A DNA stretch of 64,000 bases from Acidobacteriota bacterium (GTDB taxonomy: Bacteria > Acidobacteriota > Thermoanaerobaculia > UBA5066). The stretch's first letter is position 1; every line of letters starts with the position of its first letter. The notes under the pieces are model-generated. The model saw only the letters and a program-made list of their open reading frames with translations. It ran no database searches and was not told the DNA's origin. The DNA is taken from assembly GCA_016716715.1 (NCBI GenBank), contig JADJVE010000008.1, positions 166,501-230,500 of the forward strand. The letters are read 5' to 3'. Position numbers and translations under genes: made by a program. Of this stretch, positions 1 to 9,007 are shown piece by piece.

Positions 1-80
1 TGGAGATCGTAGAACGCGGCGAACGCCTCGCGGTCGCCCGCGACGATACGCGCGAAGAGGTCGTCAGCCGCCGCGTCCAC
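1..80 (-). CDS. ECF-type RNA polymerase sigma factor, N-terminal fragment
   Basis: From a GTG at 80 the minus strand reads 26 codons and leaves the window still open. The visible peptide includes LFARIVAGDREAFAAFYDL, which is the usual first helix of the sigma-70 region 2 of extracytoplasmic-function sigma factors. No strong Shine-Dalgarno precedes the GTG, so a start a few codons away is possible. It is divergent from the topoisomerase gene. Only region 2 can be judged; the DNA-binding region 4 and any anti-sigma partner lie outside. Confidence 0.6.
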   Translation of the reverse strand, partial: MDAAADDLFARIVAGDREAFAAFYDL

Positions 81-138
81 GCCCCGGCAGACTGACGGGG
101 CCGCCGGGGACTGTCAAGCGGGGCGGCCGGATCGGCAT

Positions 139-167
139 TTGACGCCCTTGCCGCGCCCCGCTACCTT
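139..167 (+). promoter_or_regulatory. putative sigma-70 promoter for parC
   Basis: TTGACG at 139-144 and TACCTT at 162-167 are separated by 17 bases. A start near 174 would give a leader of about 30 bases before the ATG at 204, with GGAG at 198-201 region as ribosome site. Assigned by eye only. Confidence 0.4.
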
Positions 168-203
168 GCACGCCGAGGCGCGCTGCGCGCGCCCGGAGCA
201 CGC

Positions 204-2516
204 ATGACACGCAAGCAATCCGCCGCCTCCGGCGGCCAGCCGCCCCTGCCGTTCGACGCGGAGGTCGCCCTTCCGGAGGAAGCCCGGCGGCGGTACCTGA
301 ACTACGCCCTGTCCGTCATCACCTCGCGCGCGCTGCCCGACGTCCGCGACGGCCTCAAGCCCGTCCAGCGCCGGATCCTCTTCGCGATGTTCCAGAACCT
401 GCACCTGATGCCGGACGCGAAGTTCAAGAAGTCCGCGTCGGTCGTCGGCGACGTGATCGGCAAGTACCACCCGCACGGCGACGTCGCGATCTACGACGCG
501 ATGGTCCGCATGGCGCAGCCCTTCTCGCTGCGCGCCCCGCTCGTCGACGGCCACGGCAACTTCGGTTCGCTGGACGGCGACTCGGCCGCGGCGTACCGGT
601 ACACCGAGGCGCGCCTCAAGCCGCTCGCCATCGAGCTCCTCTCGGAGATCCGCAAGAAGACGGTCGACTGGCGCCCGAACTTCGACGGCGTCCACTTCGA
701 GCCGGTCGTCCTCCCGGCGCGCTTCCCGAACCTCCTCGTGAACGGCGCGAGCGGCATCGCGGTCGGCATGGCGACGTCGATTCCTCCGCACAACCCGGTC
801 GAGGTGCTCGACGCTGCGATCGCGGCCGTCGACGACCCGGACGCGGACCCGCTCAAGCACATCAAGGGCCCGGATTTCCCGACGGGCGGGCTCCTCCTCG
901 GGGGCAAGCGCGAGATGCGCGCGATCTACGAGACGGGCCAGGGCACGCTCAAGCTGCGGGCCGAGTGGGAGGTCGAGGAGGGAGCGCGCGGCGCGCAGAC
1001 CATCGTCGTCACGTCGATCCCGTACGCGCAGGAGAAGGCCTCCCTCGTCTCGAAGATCGCGGACGTCATCATCGAGCGGCGGCTTCCGGTCCTCGTGGAC
1101 GTGCGCGACGAGTCGACGGACGACGTGCGCATCGTCCTCGAGATCAAGCGCGACACGGATCCGGCGCTCGTCATGACGTACCTCTACAAGCACACGCCGC
1201 TCGAGACGACGGTCCCGATCAACCTCACGTGCCTCGTCCCGGGCCCGAACCCGGACGTCGGCGAGCCCGCGCGCCTCTCGCTCAAGGCGATGCTGCGCCA
1301 CTTCCTCGACTTCCGGCTCGAGACCGTGAGGCGCCGTTTCACGTTCGACCTCGAGGAGCTGCGCCGCCGCATCCACCTCCTCGAAGGCTTCGTGATCATC
1401 TACGACGCGCTCGACGAGGCGATCCGGATCATCCGCAAGTCGGACGGCAAGGCGGACGCGGCCGGGAAGCTCATGAAGCGCTTCGGCCTCGACGAGGAGC
1501 AGGTCGAGGCGATCCTCGAGACGAAGCTCTACAAGCTCGCGCGCCTCGAGATCGACGCGATCCGCGCCGAGCTGAAGGAGAAGCTCGCGGAGGCCGCGAT
1601 CATCGAGGCGATCCTCAAGTCGCCGAAGAAGCTCTGGAACGAGGTCCGGGGCGAGCTCGGCGAGGTCCGCGAGGCCCTCGCGGGGGAGAAGCGCCGCACG
1701 AAGGTGCTCGCGAGCGTGGACGAGCCTGAATACGACGCCGAGGCGTTCATCCAGCACGAGGACACGTACGCCGTCGTCACGGTCGACGGGTGGCTCAAGC
1801 GCCTCGGCCAGCTGAAAGACCCGAAGGCGACACGCCTGCGGGAGGGCGACGAGGTCCTCGCCGTGCTCCAGGGCTCGACGAAGGAGCTCGGCGTCCTCTT
1901 CTCGAACCACGGCGCCGCGTACGTTCTCCACCTGAACGACGTACCTCCTTCCACCGGCTACGGCGAGCCCGTCCAGAAGCTCTTCAAGTTCGGGGACGGC
2001 GAGCGCGTCGTCGCGGCGATGTCCCTCGACCCGCGCATCACGCGGCCGAAGAACGCCGTGCTCCTCGCCGTCACCCGGCGCGGGCTCGTCTTCCGCTTCT
2101 CGGTCGACCCGTTCCGCGAGGTGACGACGCGCGCCGGCCGGCGCTTCGCGCGGCCCGCCAAGGGCGACGAGGTCGCGCACGTCTTCGTCTGCCTCGAGAA
2201 GGACCTCGTCGCGCTCGCGTCCGAGAAGGGGCGGGCGATCCTCTTCGCGGCGTCCGAGGTCCCGGTCCTCGCGGGGCCGGGCAAGGGCGTCCTCGGCTTC
2301 AAGCTCGCGCCGGACGACAGGCTCGTGGGCGCGGCGCTCTTCGGCGAGGACGAGAAGCGCGCGACGCTGACGCTCGTGAACGGAAAGGGCACCGAGCACA
2401 CGATCACGAAGCGCTACACGCCGGTCTCGCGCGGCGGGAAGGGCTTCGAGCTCATCAAGCGCGACCGGCTCGTGAAGTCGCTCGCGCCGGAGATCGAGCT
2501 CCTCTCGTTCGGCTGA
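204..2516 (+). CDS. parC: DNA topoisomerase IV subunit A (ParC/GyrA family)
   Basis: A 770-residue type IIA topoisomerase breakage-reunion subunit, which together with a ParE/GyrB subunit passes DNA duplexes through each other. The N-terminal part has the GyrA/ParC winged-helix signature (residues 25-140), with catalytic Tyr133 in YRYTE preceded by the conserved Arg132. A coiled-coil tower follows around 380-500, and the C-terminal beta-propeller begins near 510. The length and divergent propeller fit ParC better than GyrA. A GyrA-box-like SRGGKG does occur, but at 742-747, almost at the C-terminus. The quinolone pocket has Val94 where Ser is usual and keeps Asp98. No parE is adjacent in the window. 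Confidence 0.9.
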   Translation: MTRKQSAASGGQPPLPFDAEVALPEEARRRYLNYALSVITSRALPDVRDGLKPVQRRILFAMFQNLHLMPDAKFKKSASVVGDVIGKYHPHGDVAIYDAMVRMAQPFSLRAPLVDGHGNFGSLDGDSAAAYRYTEARLKPLAIELLSEIRKKTVDWRPNFDGVHFEPVVLPARFPNLLVNGASGIAVGMATSIPPHNPVEVLDAAIAAVDDPDADPLKHIKGPDFPTGGLLLGGKREMRAIYETGQGTLKLRAEWEVEEGARGAQTIVVTSIPYAQEKASLVSKIADVIIERRLPVLVDVRDESTDDVRIVLEIKRDTDPALVMTYLYKHTPLETTVPINLTCLVPGPNPDVGEPARLSLKAMLRHFLDFRLETVRRRFTFDLEELRRRIHLLEGFVIIYDALDEAIRIIRKSDGKADAAGKLMKRFGLDEEQVEAILETKLYKLARLEIDAIRAELKEKLAEAAIIEAILKSPKKLWNEVRGELGEVREALAGEKRRTKVLASVDEPEYDAEAFIQHEDTYAVVTVDGWLKRLGQLKDPKATRLREGDEVLAVLQGSTKELGVLFSNHGAAYVLHLNDVPPSTGYGEPVQKLFKFGDGERVVAAMSLDPRITRPKNAVLLAVTRRGLVFRFSVDPFREVTTRAGRRFARPAKGDEVAHVFVCLEKDLVALASEKGRAILFAASEVPVLAGPGKGVLGFKLAPDDRLVGAALFGEDEKRATLTLVNGKGTEHTITKRYTPVSRGGKGFELIKRDRLVKSLAPEIELLSFG

Positions 2517-2559
2517 GACGGAATCGCAAAAAGATAAGATGAAGAGGGAGAGGATTTCT

Positions 2560-3471
2560 ATGAAAGTGAATAAAGCAGGGAAATCGGCCGTCGCTTCGAG
2601 GGGTTTGCTCGCCGCATGCGGGGGTGTCGCCCTCTTCACCTTCATAGGCTCCTCTTCTTCCGCGGCCCCCGTCGAGCTGCCGCGGCCGAGCCCGGCCGCG
2701 TCCGTATTCGAGAAGATCGGGACCGCGAAGCTCACCGTCACGTATTCGCGCCCCGCCGTGAAGGGCCGCGAGGTCTGGGGCGGGCTCGTTCCGTACGGCC
2801 AGGTCTGGCGCCTCGGCGCGAACGACGCCACGACGCTCGAGATCTCGGAGGCCTGCAAGCTGGCGGGTCACGAGCTTCCCGCCGGCTCGTACGCGCTCTT
2901 CGCGATCCCGGCGAAGGACAAGTGGACGATCGTCGTGAACTCCCAGGCGAAGCAGTGGGGCGCGTACTTCCGCGACCCGAAGAAGGACGTCTTCTCGTTT
3001 GACGTGACGCCCTCCGCCGGGCCGCACCAGGAGTGGCTGGAATACCGGATCCACCCGGATTCCGCGCGCGTCGTGCGGGTCGAGATGGCGTGGGAGAAGC
3101 TCCGGATCTCGTTCTCCGTCGAGGTGGACGTGAACGGGATCGTCTGGAAGAACCTCGACGCGGCACGCGCGGCCGCCGGGCCGAAGGAGCACACGGACTT
3201 CTACCAGTCGGCGCGCTTCTCCCGCGAGACGGGCGAGCGCAAGGCCGAGGCGATGGGCTGGCTGGACGAGGGCATGAAGCGCGGCGACAGCTTCTGGATG
3301 GACGAGCTCAAGGGCGATCTCCTCGCAGACGAGGGGAAATACGCCGAGGCGGCGCCGCACCTGGAGAAGGCCATCGAGGGCTCGAAGAAGGCCGGCGCGC
3401 CCGAGGAGTGGCGCGACGGCGCGCGGAGGAAGCTCGCCGAGTGGGCCGCGAAGGGAAAGCCGAAGACCTGA
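2560..3471 (+). CDS. DUF2911 family secreted protein
   Basis: About 303 residues. The ATG at 2560 is preferred over one at 2539 because GAGGGAGAGG lies just upstream of it. A hydrophobic export signal occupies roughly residues 10-36. The core matches DUF2911: the pattern SRPAVKGREVWGGLVPYG, then WRLGANDATTLE, then LPAGSYALFAIP. The last 80 residues are helical and TPR-like (KYAEAAPHLEKAIEG). The family has no established biochemical role. Its stop codon overlaps the ispH start (TGATG), so the two are probably cotranslated. Confidence 0.8.
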   Translation: MKVNKAGKSAVASRGLLAACGGVALFTFIGSSSSAAPVELPRPSPAASVFEKIGTAKLTVTYSRPAVKGREVWGGLVPYGQVWRLGANDATTLEISEACKLAGHELPAGSYALFAIPAKDKWTIVVNSQAKQWGAYFRDPKKDVFSFDVTPSAGPHQEWLEYRIHPDSARVVRVEMAWEKLRISFSVEVDVNGIVWKNLDAARAAAGPKEHTDFYQSARFSRETGERKAEAMGWLDEGMKRGDSFWMDELKGDLLADEGKYAEAAPHLEKAIEGSKKAGAPEEWRDGARRKLAEWAAKGKPKT

Positions 3472-4319
3472 TGGACGTCGTCCTCGCCGAGAAGTACGGC
3501 TTCTGCGCCGGCGTGCGCGTCGCGGACAAGCTCGTCCGCCTCGCGGCGCAGCGCGGTGAGACAGGCGCGATCCTCGGCCAGGTCGTCCACAACGAGAGCG
3601 TCGAGTCCGAGATGGCGGGTCTCGGCTTCCCGACGGTCCACGCGCTCGAAGACGCACGGGAGCACGCCGGCCGGATCGTCTTCTCGGCGCACGGCGTCGC
3701 GCCGTCCGTGCGCGCGCGCGCCGCGGCGCTCGGTCTCGCGGCCATCGACACGACGTGCAAGTTCGTGACCGACATCCACAAGGAGATCGACCGCTCGCTC
3801 GCGGAGGGCGCCTTCCTCGCGATCCTCGGGCAGGCCGACCACCGCGAGGTCGTCGGGTACACGAAGGACCTCGACCCGGCCCGGTACCGGGTGTTCTACA
3901 AGCTCGAGGACGTGAAGGCGTTCGACTGGTCGCGCGTCTCCACGGTCAAGATCGTCTTCCAGACGACGATCAACTCGGAGACGTTCGCCGAGCACGTGGC
4001 CGAGATCCGCCGGCGCGTCGCCGACACGCGCACCGCGGACACTATCTGCTACGCGACGAAGGAGAATCAGGACGCGCTCCGCGTGCTCTGCGACGACCCC
4101 ACGATCGACGCGATCGTCGTGATCGGCGGCAAGCACAGCAAGAACACGAAGGAGCTCGCCCACATCGCCGCGGAGAAGAAGCCGACGTTCCTCGTCGGCA
4201 CCGCCGCCGAGCTCGACCCCGCGAAGCTCGCGGGGTCGAAAAAGGTCGGCGTCTCCGCGGGAGCCTCGACGCCGGACTACGACGTCGAGGCGGTCGTCGC
4301 GAAGCTGAAGTCGATCTAA
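3471..4319 (+). CDS. ispH: 4-hydroxy-3-methylbut-2-enyl diphosphate reductase
   Basis: 282 residues, normal for IspH. It catalyses the last step of the MEP pathway, reducing HMBPP to IPP and DMAPP with a [4Fe-4S] cluster. The three cluster cysteines are present as Cys12 (YGFCAGV), Cys96 (DTTCKFV) and Cys193 (DTICYATKENQ). The substrate-binding His pair (VVHNE, SAHGV) and the C-terminal SAGASTP motif are also intact. The start ATG overlaps the preceding stop. The gene is convergent with the nine-haem cytochrome gene, and the two stop codons overlap. Confidence 0.96.
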   Translation: MDVVLAEKYGFCAGVRVADKLVRLAAQRGETGAILGQVVHNESVESEMAGLGFPTVHALEDAREHAGRIVFSAHGVAPSVRARAAALGLAAIDTTCKFVTDIHKEIDRSLAEGAFLAILGQADHREVVGYTKDLDPARYRVFYKLEDVKAFDWSRVSTVKIVFQTTINSETFAEHVAEIRRRVADTRTADTICYATKENQDALRVLCDDPTIDAIVVIGGKHSKNTKELAHIAAEKKPTFLVGTAAELDPAKLAGSKKVGVSAGASTPDYDVEAVVAKLKSI

Positions 4320-6191
4320 CGCCGCTTCGGGTGCCACCCGTCGTCGCCGTCGGGGGGCTTCGGAGTCGGGACGGGCGTCCTCGTCGCGCGCCGCGTCGGC
4401 GTGGGTGTCGGAACGACCGTGGGCGTCGCGGTCGGCGGCACTCGGGTCGGCGTCGCTGTCGGGACCGGGCGTCGAACCGGGCGTCGCGGATGGCGTCTGG
4501 CGCGGAGTGGGCGTCGCCGCGGGCGGATTGCCCTCCCCGGACGGTCCGTTGTGGCACGTGTAGCAGCCCACGAGCGCGCCGGCCGCGAGCTTCACCGTTC
4601 CGTGCTCCGTGCTGAACGTCCGGTCCGTGAAGGCGCGCGAGAGGACCGTGCCCCGGTCGTCCTTGCCGTGACACGCGCGGCAGGACGCGAGGTTGGATTT
4701 CGCGGCGCCCTCGTGCCCCTTCACCCAGCTCTGGCCGAGCGGGTGCAGGCCGTGCGGCCCGCCGTTCGTCGTCGAGGGGACGGACGCGTTGTGGCACGTG
4801 GAGCACTCCGACAGCGTGCCCGCGTGGCCTTGCAGGGCGATGCTCTGGAGGTTGTCGTTCGCGTGCGAGGACGGGTACTCGGCGTGAGTCGCGCCGTGGC
4901 ACGCGGAGCACTGCAACCCGCCGTGCCCCTTCGAGAACCGGTAGAGCGAGAGGCCCGCGCCTGGCGTGTCGGCGTTCGTCGCGAAGACCGTGCTCGCCGG
5001 AGCGCGCGGGTTGCCGTGCACGTCGAAGACCGACGTGTAGCGGATCTGGCCGTCGTTCACGGTCGCGGTCCCCGCGTGGCATTGCTGGCAGGACGGCTCC
5101 TGGAGCCAGCCCGTGCGGCCGGCGGCGCCCACGGCGCTCATCCCGCCGTGGCAGCTCTGGCACTGCATGAGCATCGATCCGTCCGAGGCGACGGCGGCGC
5201 CCATCGCGCCGCGCAGGCACTTCGTCTCGGAGCCCGGGTGGCAGCGGTAGCACGCCGAGCGGTTCGCGACGGAGTCGAGCGCGAGGCCGTTCGTCGGGTC
5301 GAGGACGCGCGCGTGGCGCGCGTGCATCGCCTGCGTGAGCGGCGGGATCCCGGCCCGGCCGCTGCCCGCCAGCGCCTCGGAGCCGTGGCAGGACGCGCAG
5401 AGGATCGACTTGCCGCCGGCCACCGTGGCCGAGAGACCGGCCGGGTTGAAGCCGAGGGCCGCAAGGGCCGCCGCGTACGCCGCGTTCGACGCGTTCATGT
5501 CGTCGTGGAGCCGCAGGATGTTGAGGCGGTAATCGCGCTGGGGGTTCGCGTCATGGATCCAGCCGCCGTACGGACGCGCGGCGGGGCCTGACGCCGAGGA
5601 ATGGCACGAGCTGCAGTCCATCTCGTCGGAGACCGGGAGGACGATGTTCGTCGACGCGAGTACCGCGCCGGCCGGGCTCTTCGCCGTGACCTTCATGAGC
5701 GGGTAGAAGTTCTTCTTGCCGGCGTCGTCGTACGGCGTGATCGGGATGCCCTCTGCGATCCACCACTGGAGCGCCGGATCCCAGCCCATCGGCTGGGCGG
5801 CGTTCGCCGAGCCGGGCATCTTCTTTCCGAGGAGACCCGTGTCGGCGGCCGGGGAGGCCTTGAAGAGGCTTTGGACGTTGCCCCAGAAGTTCGTCTTCCC
5901 GATCGAGGTCCGGTTGATGGACCCGGTGGGGTCGGCGACCGCCTCGTACGTGAGGACGGCCCGGGCGGGGTCCGTCACGCGCTTGCCCGAGGCGTCGACG
6001 ACCTGCGCCTGGATCGTGTTGTACGGCGGAAGGATCGCGAAGACCCCGAAATCCGCGTCCATGCAATGCATTCCGAGGTTGTTCCAGGCCACGACCGTCC
6101 AGCCCGTGGGGCCCGCGGCCCCGCCGGGCCGGAGCGCGAGAAGGAGGCCCGCTGCCGCGCCGAGGAGGAGTATTGAATACTTTTTAGTCAT
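4316..6191 (-). CDS. nine-haem periplasmic cytochrome c with Pro/Thr-rich tail, frameshifted near the 3' end
   Basis: The ATG at 6191 has a strong AAGGAG site. A signal peptide (residues 1-26) is followed by a domain starting WNNLGMHCMDADFGVF, then nine CXXCH haem sites: CSSCH, CASCH, CYRCH, CQSCH, CQQCH, CSACH, CSTCH, CRACH, CYTCH. The tail is a TPTP-type linker. Near 4458-4470 the frame shifts by one base. Upstream of that point the frame would run on antisense through ispH, whereas in the shifted frame the TPT-rich tail continues cleanly (PTPTPTRRATRTPVPTPKPP) and stops at 4316. Removing one base gives a 624-residue protein. The role is probably electron transfer or a terminal reductase; the substrate is unknown. 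It is divergent from the sigma-54 activator at 6361. Confidence 0.75.
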
Positions 6192-6360
6192 ATAGTCTCC
6201 TTTTCGATGTGGCTCGGCCGGTACCCGTTGTCGTGGATAGCCGCAGGACTCGGCGGGGAGTGAACAAACCCCCGATTGCCTAACGTTGCGACGACGTCTC
6301 GCTGATGCAGCTGTACTAGAGGGCGATTTCGAGCGTCACGGGGGCAGATAATTCTCCTTG

Positions 6361-7752
6361 ATGGAGACCCCGGTGATCCCCGCGCTCGACGCCCAGGAGG
6401 GCCTCGGCTTCGGGCCGCTCGAGACGGTGTTCGAGGCCCTGGGCCGCGCGCTCATCGTCCTCGACGCGGAGTTCCGGATCATCCGCGCGAGTCACACGCT
6501 CGACGAGATCGCGGGCAAGGGAATCGTCGAATCCGCGATCGGCCAGCCCATCGAGGAGCTCGTCGGCGCGAAGCTGTTCGGCCCCGCGGACACGCTTCGC
6601 GAGGCGCTCACGAGCGGCCGGCGCGAGGAGGGTCGGCGGGCCGTCCTCCGCTGCGGCGCCAAGAGCGCCCGCCTCGTCTCTCTCACGGCGGCCGTCGTCC
6701 CGCTCCACGTCTCGAACCACTGCGACCCGCGGGCGCGCTACCTCGTCGTCGTCCGCCCGGCCGAGGACGAGGACTCGCTCCTCCAGAGCATGATCGCGTC
6801 GCACGGCCTCGTCGCGCGCTCGCCCGCGATGCTCAAGATCGTCCACCTCGTCGAGTCGCTCCACCGGAGCAACGCGACGGTCCTCATCACGGGGGAGAGC
6901 GGGACGGGCAAGGAAGTCATCGCCCGCGCGCTCCATTCGAGCTCGCTCCAGAGCTCGGGGCCGTTCGTCGCCGTGAACTGCGGGGCCCTTCCCGCGGACC
7001 TTCTCGAGAGCGAGCTCTTCGGGCACGTGAAGGGCGCGTTCACGGGCGCGGTCCGCGACCGCGTCGGCCGGTTCGATCTCGCGCGCGGCGGGACGATCTT
7101 CCTCGACGAGGTCGGCGACATCCCGCTCCACCTGCAGGTCAAGCTCCTGCGCGTCCTGCAGGAGCGGCAGTTCGAGCGCGTCGGGGAGAGCCGGACGCGG
7201 CCGATGGAGGCGCGAATCATCGCGGCGACGAACCAGGACCTTCACGGCGCGATCCAGACGGGCCGTTTCCGCGACGATCTCTACTACCGGCTGCGCGTCG
7301 TGCCGATCCACATCCCGCCGCTCCGCGAGCGGCCCGAGGACGTCGCCCTCATCGCCCAGCACCAGCTCGCGCACATCGGCGGACGCGCGGGCCGCGCGCT
7401 CCAGCTCTCGCCCGACACGCTCGAGGCGCTCAAGACCTACCCCTGGCCCGGCAACGTGCGCGAGCTCGAGAACGCGCTCGAATACGCGGTGGCTCTCTGC
7501 ACGGGCCAGACGATCCAGATCGAGGACCTGCCCGAGGAGATCCGCTCCGGTGGAGCCGCGGCAGAACCGCCGCGCCCGGCGGCTCCCGCCTCGGCGCCCG
7601 TGAGGGCGGCGGACGCCGCCGTCGATCCCGAGCGCGCGCAGATCGTCGAGGCACTCGAGAGCGCTCACTGGAACCGCCAGAAGGCGGCCGAGGCCCTTCG
7701 CCTCTCCCGCTCGACGCTCTGGAGGCGGATGCGCGACCTGGGCATCGAGTGA
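6361..7752 (+). CDS. sigma-54 activator: Cys-containing sensor, AAA+, Fis HTH
   Basis: 463 residues from the ATG at 6361 (an in-frame TTG lies one codon before). There is no receiver domain. Residues 20-135 look PAS-like (LGRALIVLDAEFRIIRAS) and carry Cys98 and Cys121. The central AAA+ domain has Walker A GESGTGKE (178-185), the sigma-54-contacting GAFTGA loop (225-230) and Walker B FLDEVGD. A Fis-type HTH ends the protein (LRLSRSTLWRRMRDLGIE). It overlaps the Rieske gene by GTGA, so it is cotranscribed with a respiratory complex it may control. It is closely paralogous to the product of 11139-12518. The signal sensed is unknown; thiol or redox sensing is inference. Confidence 0.88.
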   Translation: METPVIPALDAQEGLGFGPLETVFEALGRALIVLDAEFRIIRASHTLDEIAGKGIVESAIGQPIEELVGAKLFGPADTLREALTSGRREEGRRAVLRCGAKSARLVSLTAAVVPLHVSNHCDPRARYLVVVRPAEDEDSLLQSMIASHGLVARSPAMLKIVHLVESLHRSNATVLITGESGTGKEVIARALHSSSLQSSGPFVAVNCGALPADLLESELFGHVKGAFTGAVRDRVGRFDLARGGTIFLDEVGDIPLHLQVKLLRVLQERQFERVGESRTRPMEARIIAATNQDLHGAIQTGRFRDDLYYRLRVVPIHIPPLRERPEDVALIAQHQLAHIGGRAGRALQLSPDTLEALKTYPWPGNVRELENALEYAVALCTGQTIQIEDLPEEIRSGGAAAEPPRPAAPASAPVRAADAAVDPERAQIVEALESAHWNRQKAAEALRLSRSTLWRRMRDLGIE

Positions 7753-8147
7753 GCTCGCGCCGCGACTTCCTCGGTCAGCTCTGGGTGTGGACGGGCGCCG
7801 CGCTCGCGACCGCCTCCGGTTTCGTCCTCTTTCGCACATTGAGGTCCGCGGCGCCGCCGTTTCGTGAGGTCGCTCTGGACGCGGCGGTGGTCGCGCGGGC
7901 GGTCGCCTCCGGCGGCGCGGCCGTGGGCGAGATCTTCGTGGCGGGAACCGCCGAAGCCCCCGTCGCGGTCTCCCTGGCATGCACGCATCTCGGCTGCCGC
8001 GTCGCGGGCGCGCCCGGCGGATTCGCGTGCCCGTGCCACGGCAGCCGCTACGACGAGGCCGGCGCGCCCGTCGCGGGACCCGCGCGCGCGGCCCTCGCGC
8101 GCGTGCCGCTGGTGAAGCGCGGGGAATCGTGGATCGCCCGGCTCTGA
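7749..8147 (+). CDS. Rieske [2Fe-2S] protein
   Basis: 132 residues from a GTG that overlaps the stop of the activator gene. The N-terminus SSRRDFLGQLWVWTGAALA is a twin-arginine type signal/anchor. Both Rieske boxes are intact: CTHLGC and CPCHGS, giving two Cys and two His ligands, with the disulfide-forming cysteines also present. It would receive one electron from quinol at the Q site of the neighbouring cytochrome b. The next gene begins inside its 3' end, so the two are translationally coupled. Confidence 0.9.
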   Translation: MSSRRDFLGQLWVWTGAALATASGFVLFRTLRSAAPPFREVALDAAVVARAVASGGAAVGEIFVAGTAEAPVAVSLACTHLGCRVAGAPGGFACPCHGSRYDEAGAPVAGPARAALARVPLVKRGESWIARL

Positions 8148-9007
8148 CGGACGCGCCTGCTCCGCGCGCGGGTCCGCCGTCCGGCGGCTTCGGGCGGCTC
8201 TCCTTCGGTTTCCTCGCCGTGAGCGTCGTCTCCGGCGTTCTTCTCGTGCCTTTTTATTCGCCCGCCGGGGCGTGGGAGAGCCTCGAGAAGATCCAGGGCG
8301 GCCTCGCGTGGGGGTTCTTCCTCCGGGCTCTTCACGCGTACTCGAGCTTCGCCGTCCTCGTGACGATGGCCCTGCACGTCGTGCAGGTCCTCGCGGCGAA
8401 GACCGAGCGCCAGCTCCCGTCCGGCGTCTGGTGGCGGTCGGTGGTTCTTCTGCCCGTCACGGTGGCGGCGCTTCTCGGCGGCTTCGTCCTGCGCGGTGAC
8501 GCGGAAGCCGTAGCCGCCCTCTCGATCTGGCGGCGCATCCTCGATTCGCTCCCGCTCGCGGGCGCCGAGATCGCGCGCCTCTTCCTCGGATCGGTCCCCG
8601 GCGACCTCGGCCCCGCGGCCCTGCACCACGCCGGAACCCTCACGCTCCTCCTCTGGTTCTTCACCGCCGAGCACGCCGGGCGCCTGTTGCCCGACGCGCG
8701 CGGGACGGTCCTCGCGGCCCTCGTCTCCGTCGCCCTTGCCGGAGTCGTGCCGCTTCCGCTCGGGGCGCCGCCGTCGGCGTCGCCCGCGCACCTCCTCGGC
8801 CCGTGGTCGCTCCTCGGGCTGCAGGGCGCGCTCGAGGTCCTGCCGCCGGCGTCGGGATGGGTTCTTCCGCTCGCGGCGGTCCTCGTCCTCGGCCTCGTCC
8901 GCCACGCGGAGGGCCGTGCGCGCCGGGCCCTCCTCGCCGTGCTCGGGGCGTGGGGAGCCGCCTACGCGGCCTTCACGGTCCGCGTCCTGCTCGCAGCGAG
9001 GGGTTGA
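8129..9007 (+). CDS. cytochrome b6-type membrane subunit of a quinol-cytochrome c complex
   Basis: About 292 residues from GTG 8129, overlapping the Rieske gene by 19 bases. There are about seven hydrophobic helices. The b-haem ligands are visible as His-X13-His in RALHAYSSFAVLVTMALHV and His-X14-His in LHHAGTLTLLLWFFTAEH. The 13/14 spacing is that of cytochrome b6 rather than mitochondrial cytochrome b. The protein is longer than b6, with extra C-terminal helices, and divergent. With the Rieske and ten-haem proteins it forms an apparent three-gene quinol:cytochrome oxidoreductase. An earlier start is less likely because it would extend further into the Rieske gene. Confidence 0.8.
   Translation: MDRPALTDAPAPRAGPPSGGFGRLSFGFLAVSVVSGVLLVPFYSPAGAWESLEKIQGGLAWGFFLRALHAYSSFAVLVTMALHVVQVLAAKTERQLPSGVWWRSVVLLPVTVAALLGGFVLRGDAEAVAALSIWRRILDSLPLAGAEIARLFLGSVPGDLGPAALHHAGTLTLLLWFFTAEHAGRLLPDARGTVLAALVSVALAGVVPLPLGAPPSASPAHLLGPWSLLGLQGALEVLPPASGWVLPLAAVLVLGLVRHAEGRARRALLAVLGAWGAAYAAFTVRVLLAARG

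Noticed and set aside
114..2858. Long open frames on the strand opposite topoisomerase, and similar antisense frames across the window
   Set aside because: They are shadows of G+C-rich codon bias, rich in Arg, Glu, Asp and Leu with no recognisable domain, and lie opposite certain genes.
3201..4440. Continuation of the nine-haem cytochrome frame antisense to ispH
   Set aside because: It is caused by the frameshift near 4465; the residues are Arg/Asp-rich noise while the true tail lies in the next frame.
6192..6360. A sigma-54 promoter in front of the nine-haem cytochrome
   Set aside because: No GG-N10-GC element is present; only a loose GTTGCGAC similarity to the dyads near 16980 was seen.
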